Below are positions 24,157 through 31,387 of a DNA stretch of 64,000 nucleotides, one piece after another. The notes below the pieces were generated by a model. It had not been told where the DNA came from. It made no database searches and worked only from the letters and a program-made list of their open reading frames with translations. The number at the start of each line of letters is the position of its first letter. Position 1 is the first letter of the stretch. Made by a program: the position numbers and the translations under genes. Source of the DNA: Amycolatopsis sp. CA-230715. Lineage in GTDB: Bacteria > Actinomycetota > Actinomycetes > Mycobacteriales > Pseudonocardiaceae. Location: NCBI RefSeq assembly GCF_018736145.1, contig NZ_CP059997.1, forward strand, positions 1,735,501 through 1,799,500, in the 5' to 3' direction.

Positions 24157-24897
24157 TCAGACCTCTGTCACGTCGGTCCGGAGAGGGCTCGGGCCGCTGG
24201 TGAGCGCGCCGAGCCGGGCTTCGACGCCGTCGAGGCAGCGTTCGACGGTGAAGTCGTACATCTCCGAGAGGTAGTCGCGACCGGACTCCAGGATGTCGTG
24301 GACCGCCTTGCCCATCGCGGCGAGCCCCGGCATCCCGGTGTTGCCGCGCTCGGCCTGCCAGTCCCTGCCGTAGCGCTGGCGCGTCAGCTCGTCGCCCATC
24401 CGGTCGTCCTCGACCGCCACGAGCTGGAACGCGGTGCCGATGAGCAGGCTGTAGACCATCATGCTCTCCTCGCCGAACCCGGCGTCGAGCAGCAGCCGCA
24501 TCCCGGTGTCCACGGTGCGGCCCGCGACCTCCGCGGTCGGGCCGAACAGCGACAGCCTGCGCGCCACGCCGGGGTACTGGCGCAATACCTCGCGCAGGCC
24601 GGGGAGCAGTTCCTCCCACCACCGCCGCCACGTCAGGTCGCCGGACGGGAGCGGGAACATCGCGGTCACCCTGTCCACGACGGCGCGCGCGACGGTCTCG
24701 CGATCGCCGACGTGGTGGTAGATCACGGCGGGGTAGGCGTCCACGGCCGCGGCGAGCTGGCGCAGCGTCCAGCTCTCGAGCCCGTTGTCCGCGGTGAGCC
24801 GCAGCGCCGCCTCGATGACGCGGTCCGGTGTCACCGCGGGAAGACCGGCCGCGCTCCGCGATCTTGGCCGGGAGGGCCCCGGCGCCGTGCTAGCCAT
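24157..24897 (-). CDS. TetR-family transcriptional regulator
   Basis: A 246-residue regulator with a 22-residue basic/proline N-terminal tail. The helix-turn-helix follows at about residues 23-70: VIEAALRLTADNGLESWTLR and VDAYPAVIYHHVGDRE. The C-terminal domain, rich in Leu/Trp and beginning WRRWWEELLPGLREVL, is of the TetR_C type seen near drug or lipid genes. The divergent neighbour is a small membrane protein at 25059, a possible target; a TTGAC/GTCAA pair lies in the spacer. No ligand can be inferred. Confidence 0.85.
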   Translation of the reverse strand: MASTAPGPSRPRSRSAAGLPAVTPDRVIEAALRLTADNGLESWTLRQLAAAVDAYPAVIYHHVGDRETVARAVVDRVTAMFPLPSGDLTWRRWWEELLPGLREVLRQYPGVARRLSLFGPTAEVAGRTVDTGMRLLLDAGFGEESMMVYSLLIGTAFQLVAVEDDRMGDELTRQRYGRDWQAERGNTGMPGLAAMGKAVHDILESGRDYLSEMYDFTVERCLDGVEARLGALTSGPSPLRTDVTEV

Positions 24898-25058
24898 GGA
24901 GGCACAGTAGTTGTTCGCGCGGCCGGAGCGCCAAGACCCGGTTTACCGTCGCTTGACCAACGGGCGGTGTCAACGCCGTGTCAAAAAAGCACCGGAGCCC
25001 GTACGAAAACCGTGCGGGCGCCTGGACCGGCGGCACTCCCCCGCGTGCACTGGAGCGC

Positions 25059-25451
25059 ATGCGAAGCGGTTTCGGGTTCCCGGTCGGGTTCGTCGCCACC
25101 ACCGCGGTGATCGTGGCGGCGATCGCCGCGGGCGCCACCCGCTACCCGCTGCTCGCGCTCGTACCGCTGACCGCGGTGGTCGTCGTGGTGGCCGCGCTGG
25201 CCACGGCCCGTGCGGCGTTCGGCGTCGCCGCGTTCGCCTGGGCGGCCCACTCGGGGTTCGTCCTCGGCCGCGCGGGCGAGCTGGTGTTCGGCCCGCGCGC
25301 GCTGACCGCCGCCGCCCTGCTGGTCGCGGCGGCCGCCCTCACCGCCGCGGCCGGCGCCGTGGTGCGCCACCTCCGCGCGGGGCGGCCCCTGCCGAGGATC
25401 CCGGCACCGCGCGCCCCCGAGCCGATCCGGCAGCGCGCAACCACTGTGTGA
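25059..25451 (+). CDS. Small hydrophobic membrane protein, function unknown
   Basis: A 130-residue, alanine- and valine-rich protein with about four predicted transmembrane segments (near residues 7-27, 32-52, 54-76 and 84-106), then a basic, proline-rich C-terminal tail that is probably cytoplasmic. I do not recognise a family. The ATG at 25059 follows GGAG closely; a GTG at 24978 in frame would add 27 hydrophilic residues. It precedes the tyrosine phosphatase gene by 19 bases and may be co-transcribed with it. Confidence 0.55.
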   Translation: MRSGFGFPVGFVATTAVIVAAIAAGATRYPLLALVPLTAVVVVVAALATARAAFGVAAFAWAAHSGFVLGRAGELVFGPRALTAAALLVAAAALTAAAGAVVRHLRAGRPLPRIPAPRAPEPIRQRATTV

Positions 25452-25470
25452 CCACACGCGTCCTCCTCGC

Positions 25471-26193
25471 ATGGCGGACGACGAGCGGGACCTCGATTGG
25501 CCGGGGTGCTTCAACGCACGAGACCTCGGTGGCCTGCGCACGACCTCGGGCGGCGTGCTGCGCCGCGGCGCCGTGGTGCGTTCGGCCGCACCCGATTCCC
25601 TGACCGCACAGGGGTGGTCGGCACTGCGCGCGCACGGCGTGCGCACGATCATCGACCTGCGCAACGAAGACGAGCGGGAAGCGAGCGCCGCACCCGCACC
25701 CGCCGGGCTGACCAGGCTCTCGCTACCGCTCGACGATTTGGGCACCACCGAGTTCCGGTCCGGCTGGCAGGCCCCGGAACTGGGCACCCCGCTGTACTAC
25801 CGCCCGTTCCTCGACCGGTTCCCGCACCTGATCGGGCGCGTGCTCGGCGCGATCGCGACGGCCGCGCCGGGCGGGGTCCTCGTGCACTGCGCGGTGGGCC
25901 GCGACCGCACCGGGCTGGTGATGCTGGTGCTGCAGACCTTCCTCGGGGTCACGCCCGCCGACATCGCCGCCGACTACACGCGCAGCGCGGTCCGGCTCCG
26001 GCCGTCGTTCGCCTCGCGCGGTGAGCCGGACCCCGGCCCGATGCTCGCCGAGTTCCTCGCCGGGCGCGGGACCACCGCCGAGGAGCTGATCGGCACGGCA
26101 CTGGACGGGATCGACGTCGAGAAGTACCTCGTCGACTCCGGTCTCGGCGTCGAGCACATCGCGGCGCTGCGCGCGCGGTTCGGGTTCGTCTGA
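25471..26193 (+). CDS. Tyrosine-protein phosphatase (PtpB/YwlE-unrelated, DSP-like fold)
   Basis: A 240-residue protein with the P-loop HCAVGRDRTG (CX5R), which supplies the nucleophilic Cys and phosphate-binding Arg. The N-terminal FNARDLGGLRT and IIDLRNEDER motifs are typical of the bacterial tyrosine phosphatase family that includes Mycobacterium PtpB and fungal/Listeria LipA-like enzymes. It would dephosphorylate Tyr/Ser phosphoproteins or phosphoinositides. There is no signal peptide, so a cytoplasmic role is likely. The ATG at 25471 is used. It stands next to the small membrane protein at 25059; no kinase is nearby. Confidence 0.87.
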   Translation: MADDERDLDWPGCFNARDLGGLRTTSGGVLRRGAVVRSAAPDSLTAQGWSALRAHGVRTIIDLRNEDEREASAAPAPAGLTRLSLPLDDLGTTEFRSGWQAPELGTPLYYRPFLDRFPHLIGRVLGAIATAAPGGVLVHCAVGRDRTGLVMLVLQTFLGVTPADIAADYTRSAVRLRPSFASRGEPDPGPMLAEFLAGRGTTAEELIGTALDGIDVEKYLVDSGLGVEHIAALRARFGFV

Positions 26194-26273
26194 TCGGGTG
26201 GCCAAATTAGGTCGCCAAGCGCCCGCTCACCTGGGAGGCTGGCGACGAGACACGTCGTCATAAGGAGGCGGAC

Positions 26274-26462
26274 ATGGCCGATTCGACATCGTCACCGGAG
26301 GGTGACGAGCAGGACGACGTCAAGCGCAGGTTCCGTGAGGCGCTCGAACGCAAGCAGGCCAAGAACAAGACCCGCGAAGCGCACGAGGACCACGGTTCGA
26401 AGGTGCACACCGCGCACGGCCCCGCCGGGGGCAAGCGCGAGTTCCGCCGCAAGAGCGGCTGA
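26274..26462 (+). CDS. DUF5302 family small protein
   Basis: A 62-residue, very charged protein: an acidic N-terminus, a DDVKRRFREALERKQ helix, and a basic C-terminal HTAHGPAGGKREFRRKSG that is the family signature. DUF5302 proteins are widespread in actinobacteria and of unknown function; the terminal GG-KREFRRKSG suggests nucleic-acid or ribosome contact, which is speculation. AAGGAGG lies seven bases before the ATG, an excellent ribosome site. A textbook terminator follows 11 bases after the stop, so it is a single-gene unit. Confidence 0.85.
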   Translation: MADSTSSPEGDEQDDVKRRFREALERKQAKNKTREAHEDHGSKVHTAHGPAGGKREFRRKSG

Positions 26463-26473
26463 GGAATCCGACG

Positions 26474-26509
26474 AAGAAGGGGCGGCCCCGCGGGACCGCC
26501 CCTTCTTTT
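26474..26509. terminator. Rho-independent terminator with T-run
   Basis: AAGAAGGGGCGG (26474-26485) pairs perfectly with CCGCCCCTTCTT (26496-26507), followed by TT; the arm itself supplies the T-run, and A's on the other side allow use from the minus strand. It separates the DUF5302 gene from the convergent valine dehydrogenase gene. Confidence 0.85.
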
Positions 26510-26518
26510 CGCGTCACG

Positions 26519-27592
26519 TCACGGGGTCATGATCGACCGCAGCCGCGACACCTCCGCCATCCGGCGCTCGGCGAGCCGGTCCGCGGCGGTGGCAGGCGGC
26601 ACCCCGTCGGACTTGGCCAGCGCGAACACGGCCTTGGTGGTGTCGAAGATGGCACTGGTCTTGCGCTGGGCGCGCGCGAAGTCGAACCCGTGCAGCTCGT
26701 CGCTGACTTGGATCACGCCACCGGCGTTGACGAGGTAGTCCGGGGCGAACAGCACGCCGCGCTCGTCGAGCACCTTGTCGATCCCGGTGTGCGCGAGCTG
26801 GTTGTTCGCCGCGCCGCAGACGATCTTGGCGCGCAGCACGTCGACGGTCTCGTCGTTCAGCGCGCCGCCCAGCGCGCACGGCGCGAACACGTCGAGATCC
26901 GCCCGCACCAGCTCGTCGGCCGAGTCCACGACCCGCACGCCGGGGTGGGCGGCCCTGGTCCGCTCGACCGCGGCCGCCGAAACGTCGGTGACCACGACCT
27001 GCGCGCCCGCCTCGACGAGGTGGCCGACGAGGATGTGCCCGACCTTGCCGACCCCGGCGACGCCGACCGTGCGGCCCGCGAGCTCGGGGGTGCCCCACAG
27101 GTGGTCCGCGGAGGCGCGCATGCCTTGGAAGACACCGAAGGCGGTGAGCACCGAGGAGTCGCCCGCGCCGCCGTCCTCGGGGGAACGGCCGGTGACGAAC
27201 CGGGATTCGCGGGCGACGACGTCCATGTCGGCGACGTAGGTGCCGACGTCGCACGCGGTGATGTAGCGGCCGCCGAGCGACTGGACGAACCGGCCGTACG
27301 CGCGCAGCAGCGCCTCGGACTTCAGGGTCGCGGGGTCGCCGATGATGACGGCCTTGCCGCCGCCGAGGTCGAGCCCGGCGAGCGCGTTCTTGTAGGCCAT
27401 GCCCTTCGACAGGGCCAGCACGTCGTCGATCGCGTCGCTTTCCGACGCGTAGGGGTAGAAGCGCGTGCCGCCGAGCGCGGGGCCGAGCGCGGTGGAATAG
27501 ATGCCGATGACGGCCTTCAGGCCGGTGGCCCTGTCCTGGCAGAAGACGACCTGCTCATGGCCGGTCTCCCGGCCGAACACACCTTCGGTCAC
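26519..27592 (-). CDS. vdh: Valine/leucine dehydrogenase (Glu/Leu/Phe/Val dehydrogenase family)
   Basis: A 357-residue NAD-dependent amino-acid dehydrogenase. The catalytic Lys is in GMAYKNALAGLDLGGGKAV; the nucleotide domain has GVAGVGKVGHILV. Long stretches such as ALGGTRFYPYASE and ACDVGTYVADMDVVARE closely resemble Streptomyces valine dehydrogenase. It deaminates branched-chain amino acids to 2-oxo acids, feeding acyl-CoA precursors and releasing ammonium. The GTG at 27592 follows AAAGGAG; an upstream in-frame extension lacks a site. It is separated from the kynureninase gene by 182 bases and is probably its own unit. Confidence 0.9.
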   Translation of the reverse strand: MTEGVFGRETGHEQVVFCQDRATGLKAVIGIYSTALGPALGGTRFYPYASESDAIDDVLALSKGMAYKNALAGLDLGGGKAVIIGDPATLKSEALLRAYGRFVQSLGGRYITACDVGTYVADMDVVARESRFVTGRSPEDGGAGDSSVLTAFGVFQGMRASADHLWGTPELAGRTVGVAGVGKVGHILVGHLVEAGAQVVVTDVSAAAVERTRAAHPGVRVVDSADELVRADLDVFAPCALGGALNDETVDVLRAKIVCGAANNQLAHTGIDKVLDERGVLFAPDYLVNAGGVIQVSDELHGFDFARAQRKTSAIFDTTKAVFALAKSDGVPPATAADRLAERRMAEVSRLRSIMTP

Positions 27593-27774
27593 GGTGGTGA
27601 CTCCTTTGTCTCCACCGGCCCACGGCTTGTGGCGCGAGCCGGTGCGGGCGATTTTCGGGTGACGCTGTCCGCGCGCGGTGAGGTTGTCGCCGCGCACGGG
27701 TCACCGAGAATCTAGAGCCAAGGCCCGATCGGCGCCACGGTGCGTTCCCAACTCGCGGGAACTCCGCCGGGAAG

Positions 27775-28938
27775 TCACTGCCGGGCGACCGCCCCGAGGT
27801 GCGCCATCGCTTCGTCGAGCTGCTCGTCCGAGAGGTACGGGGCGGGCCCGAACCGCAGGTGCTCCCCGCGGCTGTCTGTGTGCACGCCGCGCTCGGCTAG
27901 CGCGCGTTGCAGCAGCCCGGCGTGCCGCGACCGCAGCGACAGGAAGCCGGCGAACTCCTCGCGCGGGGTTTCGCGGTCCCGCGTGAGGAGGTCGTCCGGC
28001 AGCCCGAGCGCGTCGAACCTGGCGGCGAGGAAACCGTTCTGGTGCAAGGAGATCCGGCGCAGCTCGGGCGCGTTCAGCCCCTGCTCGGCGAAGAACCTCA
28101 GCACGCGTGACGCTCGGTAGTGGCTCGTGACGTCGTAGGTGGCGCCCGCGAACCGGTCGCCGCCCGCCGCGTACGCCACCCGGTCCGGGCGCCGCTCGTC
28201 GGCGAGCGCGCCGAACTCCGCGTACCAGCCGGTGATCACCGGCCGCAGCGCACCGGCGTGCGCGGGCAGGCGCAGGAAGCAGTTGCCCTCCCCTAGCTGC
28301 AGGTACTTGTACCCGCCGCCGAGCACCCACGCGGTCGAGAGGCCGAGCGCGTGGATCGGCGTCTCGACCGCACCGAGCGCGTGGTAGGCGTCGACGACCA
28401 GTTCCGTCCTGCCGGGGCGGCAGGCGGCGGCGAGCTGCCCGAGATCCGGCACGATGCGCGCGGTTTCGAACAGCACGCGCGAAACGAACACCGCGGCCGT
28501 GCGGTCGTCGACCTCCGCCGCGAGCCGCGCGGCCAGGGTGCCCACCGGGGCAGCGGGCACCCGGACGAGTTCGACGCCCTCCTCGGCGAGCCTGGCGAGC
28601 TGGCGCCGCAGCGTGTGGAACTCGCCGTCGGTGGTCACGATCCGGGGCCGGGCGCGGAGGTCCACAGCGGACAGCAGGCGCAGTACGAGGTCGTGCGTGC
28701 TGGCGCCGAGCGCGATCTCGCCGCCGGGGTCGTCCAGCAGGATCCGCACCGCGGCGCGCAGTTCGTCGGCCTTCGCGAACGCCGCGTCCCATTTACTGTC
28801 CACATAGGACGACGCGTCGGCGAAGGCGTCGAGCACGCCTTGTTCGGCGACGTCCGGCCACGCCTGGTGCGAATGCCCGGTGAGCAGGAGCCGTTCGGAC
28901 ACCCGGAAGCGGGAGTAGTGCGCGGCGAGGGGGTTCAC
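27775..28938 (-). CDS. kynU: Kynureninase-like PLP enzyme
   Basis: A 387-residue fold-type I, class V aminotransferase-like protein. The PLP-binding lysine is Lys211 in GGGYKYLQLG, preceded by VVDAYHALGA (the pyridine-nitrogen Asp). Kynureninase cleaves L-kynurenine to anthranilate and alanine. The assignment leans on context: the GTG at 28938 overlaps the tryptophan dioxygenase stop as GTGA, and anthranilate-using genes are divergently transcribed across the PaaX operator. The active-site region is more diverged from characterised kynureninases than usual, so another C-C or C-S lyase on a kynurenine-like substrate is possible. Confidence 0.78.
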   Translation of the reverse strand: MNPLAAHYSRFRVSERLLLTGHSHQAWPDVAEQGVLDAFADASSYVDSKWDAAFAKADELRAAVRILLDDPGGEIALGASTHDLVLRLLSAVDLRARPRIVTTDGEFHTLRRQLARLAEEGVELVRVPAAPVGTLAARLAAEVDDRTAAVFVSRVLFETARIVPDLGQLAAACRPGRTELVVDAYHALGAVETPIHALGLSTAWVLGGGYKYLQLGEGNCFLRLPAHAGALRPVITGWYAEFGALADERRPDRVAYAAGGDRFAGATYDVTSHYRASRVLRFFAEQGLNAPELRRISLHQNGFLAARFDALGLPDDLLTRDRETPREEFAGFLSLRSRHAGLLQRALAERGVHTDSRGEHLRFGPAPYLSDEQLDEAMAHLGAVARQ

Positions 28939-29720
28939 AGCTCGCTCCGCACGGCCCACAGATCCGGGAAGACCGGCGCGAACAAGGTCGTGCGCAGGTA
29001 GGCCGCGCCGGGCGAACCACCGGTGCCGATCTTCGCGCCGATCGTCCGCTCGACCATCTTCACGTGCCGGTACCGCCATTCCTGCAGGCCCTCGTCGAGG
29101 TCGACGAGATGCTCGGCGACCGTCGCTTCGCCACCGTCGTCGGCGTACACGTCGAGCAGGATCCGTTGCAGCGCGGGCGAAGGCTCGGCCTGCTCCCGCA
29201 CATCGCGCTCGGTGTCCACTTTGTACCCGCGCACGGCGAGGTAGCGGACGAACGAGTCGTAAAGGGACGGTCGCGCCATCGCGGCCGCGATGCGGGCGCG
29301 GTACGGGCTCTCCTCGGGGTAGTGCTCGAACACCTTGTCGTCGCGGCGGCCGAGCACCGCTTCGAGCTCGCGGAACTGTCCTGATTGGAACCCGCTGGAG
29401 GCGTCGAGGCGCGCGCGGAACCCGGTGAACTGGCGCGGTGTCATGGTTTCCAGCACGTCGATCTGCGCGACCACGACCTTGAACACGGTCAGGATCCGGC
29501 GCAGCGTGCGGATCGCGTGCGCGGTGTCGCCCGCCTCCAGCCGTTCCTGCAGGTACGCGAGTTCGTGCAGGAGCTGCTTGAACCACAGCTCGTACACCTG
29601 GTGGATGACGATGAAGAGCATCTCGTCGTGCTCGTCGGACCGGGGCCGCTGCGCTTCGAGCACTTCGTCGAGGGCGAGGTAGGAGGTGTAGGTGAGCGCG
29701 GCGTGCGGGGAGGGGCTCAT
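28935..29720 (-). CDS. kynA: Tryptophan 2,3-dioxygenase
   Basis: A 261-residue heme dioxygenase. The N-terminal EMLFIVIHQVYELWFKQLLHE and the RQFTGFRARLDASSGFQSGQF substrate segment are family signatures. The proximal heme His is in WRYRHVKMVERTIG, and the C-terminal GTGGSPGAAYLR binds the substrate carboxylate. It opens the indole ring of L-tryptophan to N-formylkynurenine. The ATG at 29720 overlaps the PaaX stop as ATGA, and its own stop overlaps kynureninase, so all three are one coupled unit. No KynB-type formamidase follows. Confidence 0.95.
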   Translation of the reverse strand: MSPSPHAALTYTSYLALDEVLEAQRPRSDEHDEMLFIVIHQVYELWFKQLLHELAYLQERLEAGDTAHAIRTLRRILTVFKVVVAQIDVLETMTPRQFTGFRARLDASSGFQSGQFRELEAVLGRRDDKVFEHYPEESPYRARIAAAMARPSLYDSFVRYLAVRGYKVDTERDVREQAEPSPALQRILLDVYADDGGEATVAEHLVDLDEGLQEWRYRHVKMVERTIGAKIGTGGSPGAAYLRTTLFAPVFPDLWAVRSEL

Positions 29721-30535
29721 GAGCGGGTCACCTCGTCGAAATGGCGCTGGGCGGGTCCGGCCAGCGCGGCGTACAGATCGTCGAACAGCGCGACCGCGCG
29801 CGAGCGGTGCGACGGCGGTGGCACGAGCGAGGGCGGTAGTTCCGGGTCGAGCGAGGGGAACTGGCGGAACAGGTGCACCATGCGGGTCCGCACGCGGAAC
29901 GCCTCGGCATCGGTGGCGACGGAGCCGGTCTTTGTGGAACTGCGGTGCTCGAACTCGGCGACGAAGGCTTCGTACCGGGCGGCGAGCGCGTCGAGATCCC
30001 ACGCCCTGCCCGCGAACGCGCGCACGTCGAGCGACTCCGCGGGCCTGCCCAGCATCATGCCCGCGAACGCGGTCACGTCGAGTTCGGCGAGCAGGGCGGC
30101 GACCTCGTGCTCGCGGTCGTGCGGGGCGAGCCAGGTGCCATCCTGCACCGAGCCGAACCCGAGGAAGCGCAGGCGCCGCACCAGTCTTTCGCGCGCGCCG
30201 CGGTGCGTTTCGGGGATGCTGTGCCACAGCACCGTCCACTTCCCCGCCCGCTTCTCGTCCCTGCCGAGCGAGAAGATCCGCCGGTCGCCGTCGGCCAGCA
30301 GCGACACCGTGCGCGGCGTCAGCGTGTAGTGCACGCGCCTGCCGTCCTTCACACGCGCGAGCAGGTCGCGGTTGACCAGCCTGGTCAGCGCGATCCGCGC
30401 GGCCCCTTCGGAAAAGCCCTGCCCGACGAGCAGGTCGACGAGCCCGCCGGACCACACCGCGCTGCTCTCGCGCGGCGACACGTAGGCGCCGAGGAGCGTC
30501 ATCACGAGCTCCTGCGGCGCGGGTTCTTCGAGCAC
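29717..30535 (-). CDS. PaaX-family transcriptional regulator
   Basis: A 272-residue protein. The N-terminal winged helix is at about residues 5-75 (LVDLLVGQGFSEGAARIALT, then RLVNRDLLARVKDGR with a YTLT beta wing). A central KWTVLWHSIPE and a C-terminal PaaX_C domain follow. PaaX repressors of phenylacetate genes are released by the aryl-CoA; here anthraniloyl-CoA or another pathway CoA-thioester is a sensible inducer, though unproven. It is coupled to the dioxygenase by an ATGA overlap. I chose the GTG at 30535, placed just after a TATAGA -10 box, implying a nearly leaderless mRNA; a GTG at 30553 is the alternative. Confidence 0.87.
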   Translation of the reverse strand: MLEEPAPQELVMTLLGAYVSPRESSAVWSGGLVDLLVGQGFSEGAARIALTRLVNRDLLARVKDGRRVHYTLTPRTVSLLADGDRRIFSLGRDEKRAGKWTVLWHSIPETHRGARERLVRRLRFLGFGSVQDGTWLAPHDREHEVAALLAELDVTAFAGMMLGRPAESLDVRAFAGRAWDLDALAARYEAFVAEFEHRSSTKTGSVATDAEAFRVRTRMVHLFRQFPSLDPELPPSLVPPPSHRSRAVALFDDLYAALAGPAQRHFDEVTRS

Positions 30536-30552
30536 GCCTCCAACTCTATACA

Positions 30553-30573
30553 CTACACCCGGGTCAGGTGTAG
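30553..30573. promoter_or_regulatory. 7-7-7 inverted repeat, candidate PaaX operator for both divergent units
   Basis: CTACACC (30553-30559) and GGTGTAG (30567-30573) flank CGGGTCA; the arms are perfect. On the minus strand TATAGA (30550-30545) leads to the PaaX GTG at 30535. On the plus strand TAGCTT (30571-30576) leads to the GTG at 30584. The dyad touches both -10 regions, so one bound repressor could shut both promoters. Both mRNAs would be leaderless or nearly so. Confidence 0.7.
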
Positions 30574-30583
30574 CTTAATTTGC

Positions 30584-31387
30584 GTGAAGGTCGGAATCGG
30601 GTTGCCGAACACCACCCCCGGAACCACCGGCGAGCTACTCGCGGACTGGGCGCGCGAGGCCGACCGGGGTCCGTTTTCCACGCTCGCAGTGCTCGACAGG
30701 CTCGTCTACGACGCGCTCGACCCGTTCCTCTCGCTGGCCTCGGCGGCGTCGGTGACGAGCCGGATCGGGCTGGCGACGATGATCGCGATCGGGCCGCTGC
30801 GCAGCCCCGCCGTGCTGGCACAGCAGGCGCGGTCCCTGCACACGCTCTCCGGCGGCCGCTTCACCCTCGGCCTCGGCGTCGGCGCGCGCGAGGACGACTA
30901 CGAAGCCGCGAACGCCGACATCCGCACCCGCGGCGCGCGGCTCTCCGAGCAGCTCGCACACCTGCGCACCCACGGCGAAAACGAGGTCGAACTCCTCGTC
31001 GGCGGTGGCAGCGGCGCCGCGTACGCGCGGATGGCGCGCTACGCCGACGGATACGCCCACGGCGGCGGCCCGCCCCGCGCGTTCGCCTCCGCCGCCGCAC
31101 GGGCGCGCGCCGCGTGGCGCGATCTCGAACGGCCAGGGGCGCCGAAACTGTGGGGGCAGGGCTACTTCGCGCTCGGCGACCCGGAGCGCGGCAGCGCCTA
31201 CCTCCGCGACTACTACGCGTTCACCGGCCCGTTCGCGGAGAACATCGCGGCGGCGAACCTCACCTCGGCGCGCGCGGTCAAGGACTTCGTCCGCGGGTAC
31301 GAGGCCGAGGGCTGCGACGAACTGGTCCTGCTGCCCACCGTCGCCGATCCGGCCGAGGTGGAGCGGCTCGCCGAGGTCCTGTCGTGA
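30584..31387 (+). CDS. LLM-class flavin-dependent oxidoreductase
   Basis: A 267-residue protein of the luciferase-like monooxygenase fold: VKVGIGLPNTTPGTTGE at the start, RIGLATMIAIGPLRSP and HTLSGGRFTLGLGVG in the barrel, and a GGGSGAAYARMARYADGY flavin/phosphate loop. Members use FMN or F420 for oxygenation or hydride transfer. It is the first gene of the eight-gene operon and ends in a GTGA overlap with the monooxygenase/reductase gene. A role as flavin or F420 partner in dearomatisation is inference; no known anthraniloyl-CoA pathway step requires it. The GTG at 30584 sits about eight bases after a TAGCTT -10 box. Confidence 0.8.
   Translation: MKVGIGLPNTTPGTTGELLADWAREADRGPFSTLAVLDRLVYDALDPFLSLASAASVTSRIGLATMIAIGPLRSPAVLAQQARSLHTLSGGRFTLGLGVGAREDDYEAANADIRTRGARLSEQLAHLRTHGENEVELLVGGGSGAAYARMARYADGYAHGGGPPRAFASAAARARAAWRDLERPGAPKLWGQGYFALGDPERGSAYLRDYYAFTGPFAENIAAANLTSARAVKDFVRGYEAEGCDELVLLPTVADPAEVERLAEVLS

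Noticed and set aside
24940..24985. TTGAC-N11-GTCAA as TetR operator before the small membrane protein
   Set aside because: Five-base arms with a long spacer are expected by chance at this scale; mentioned only as a possibility.
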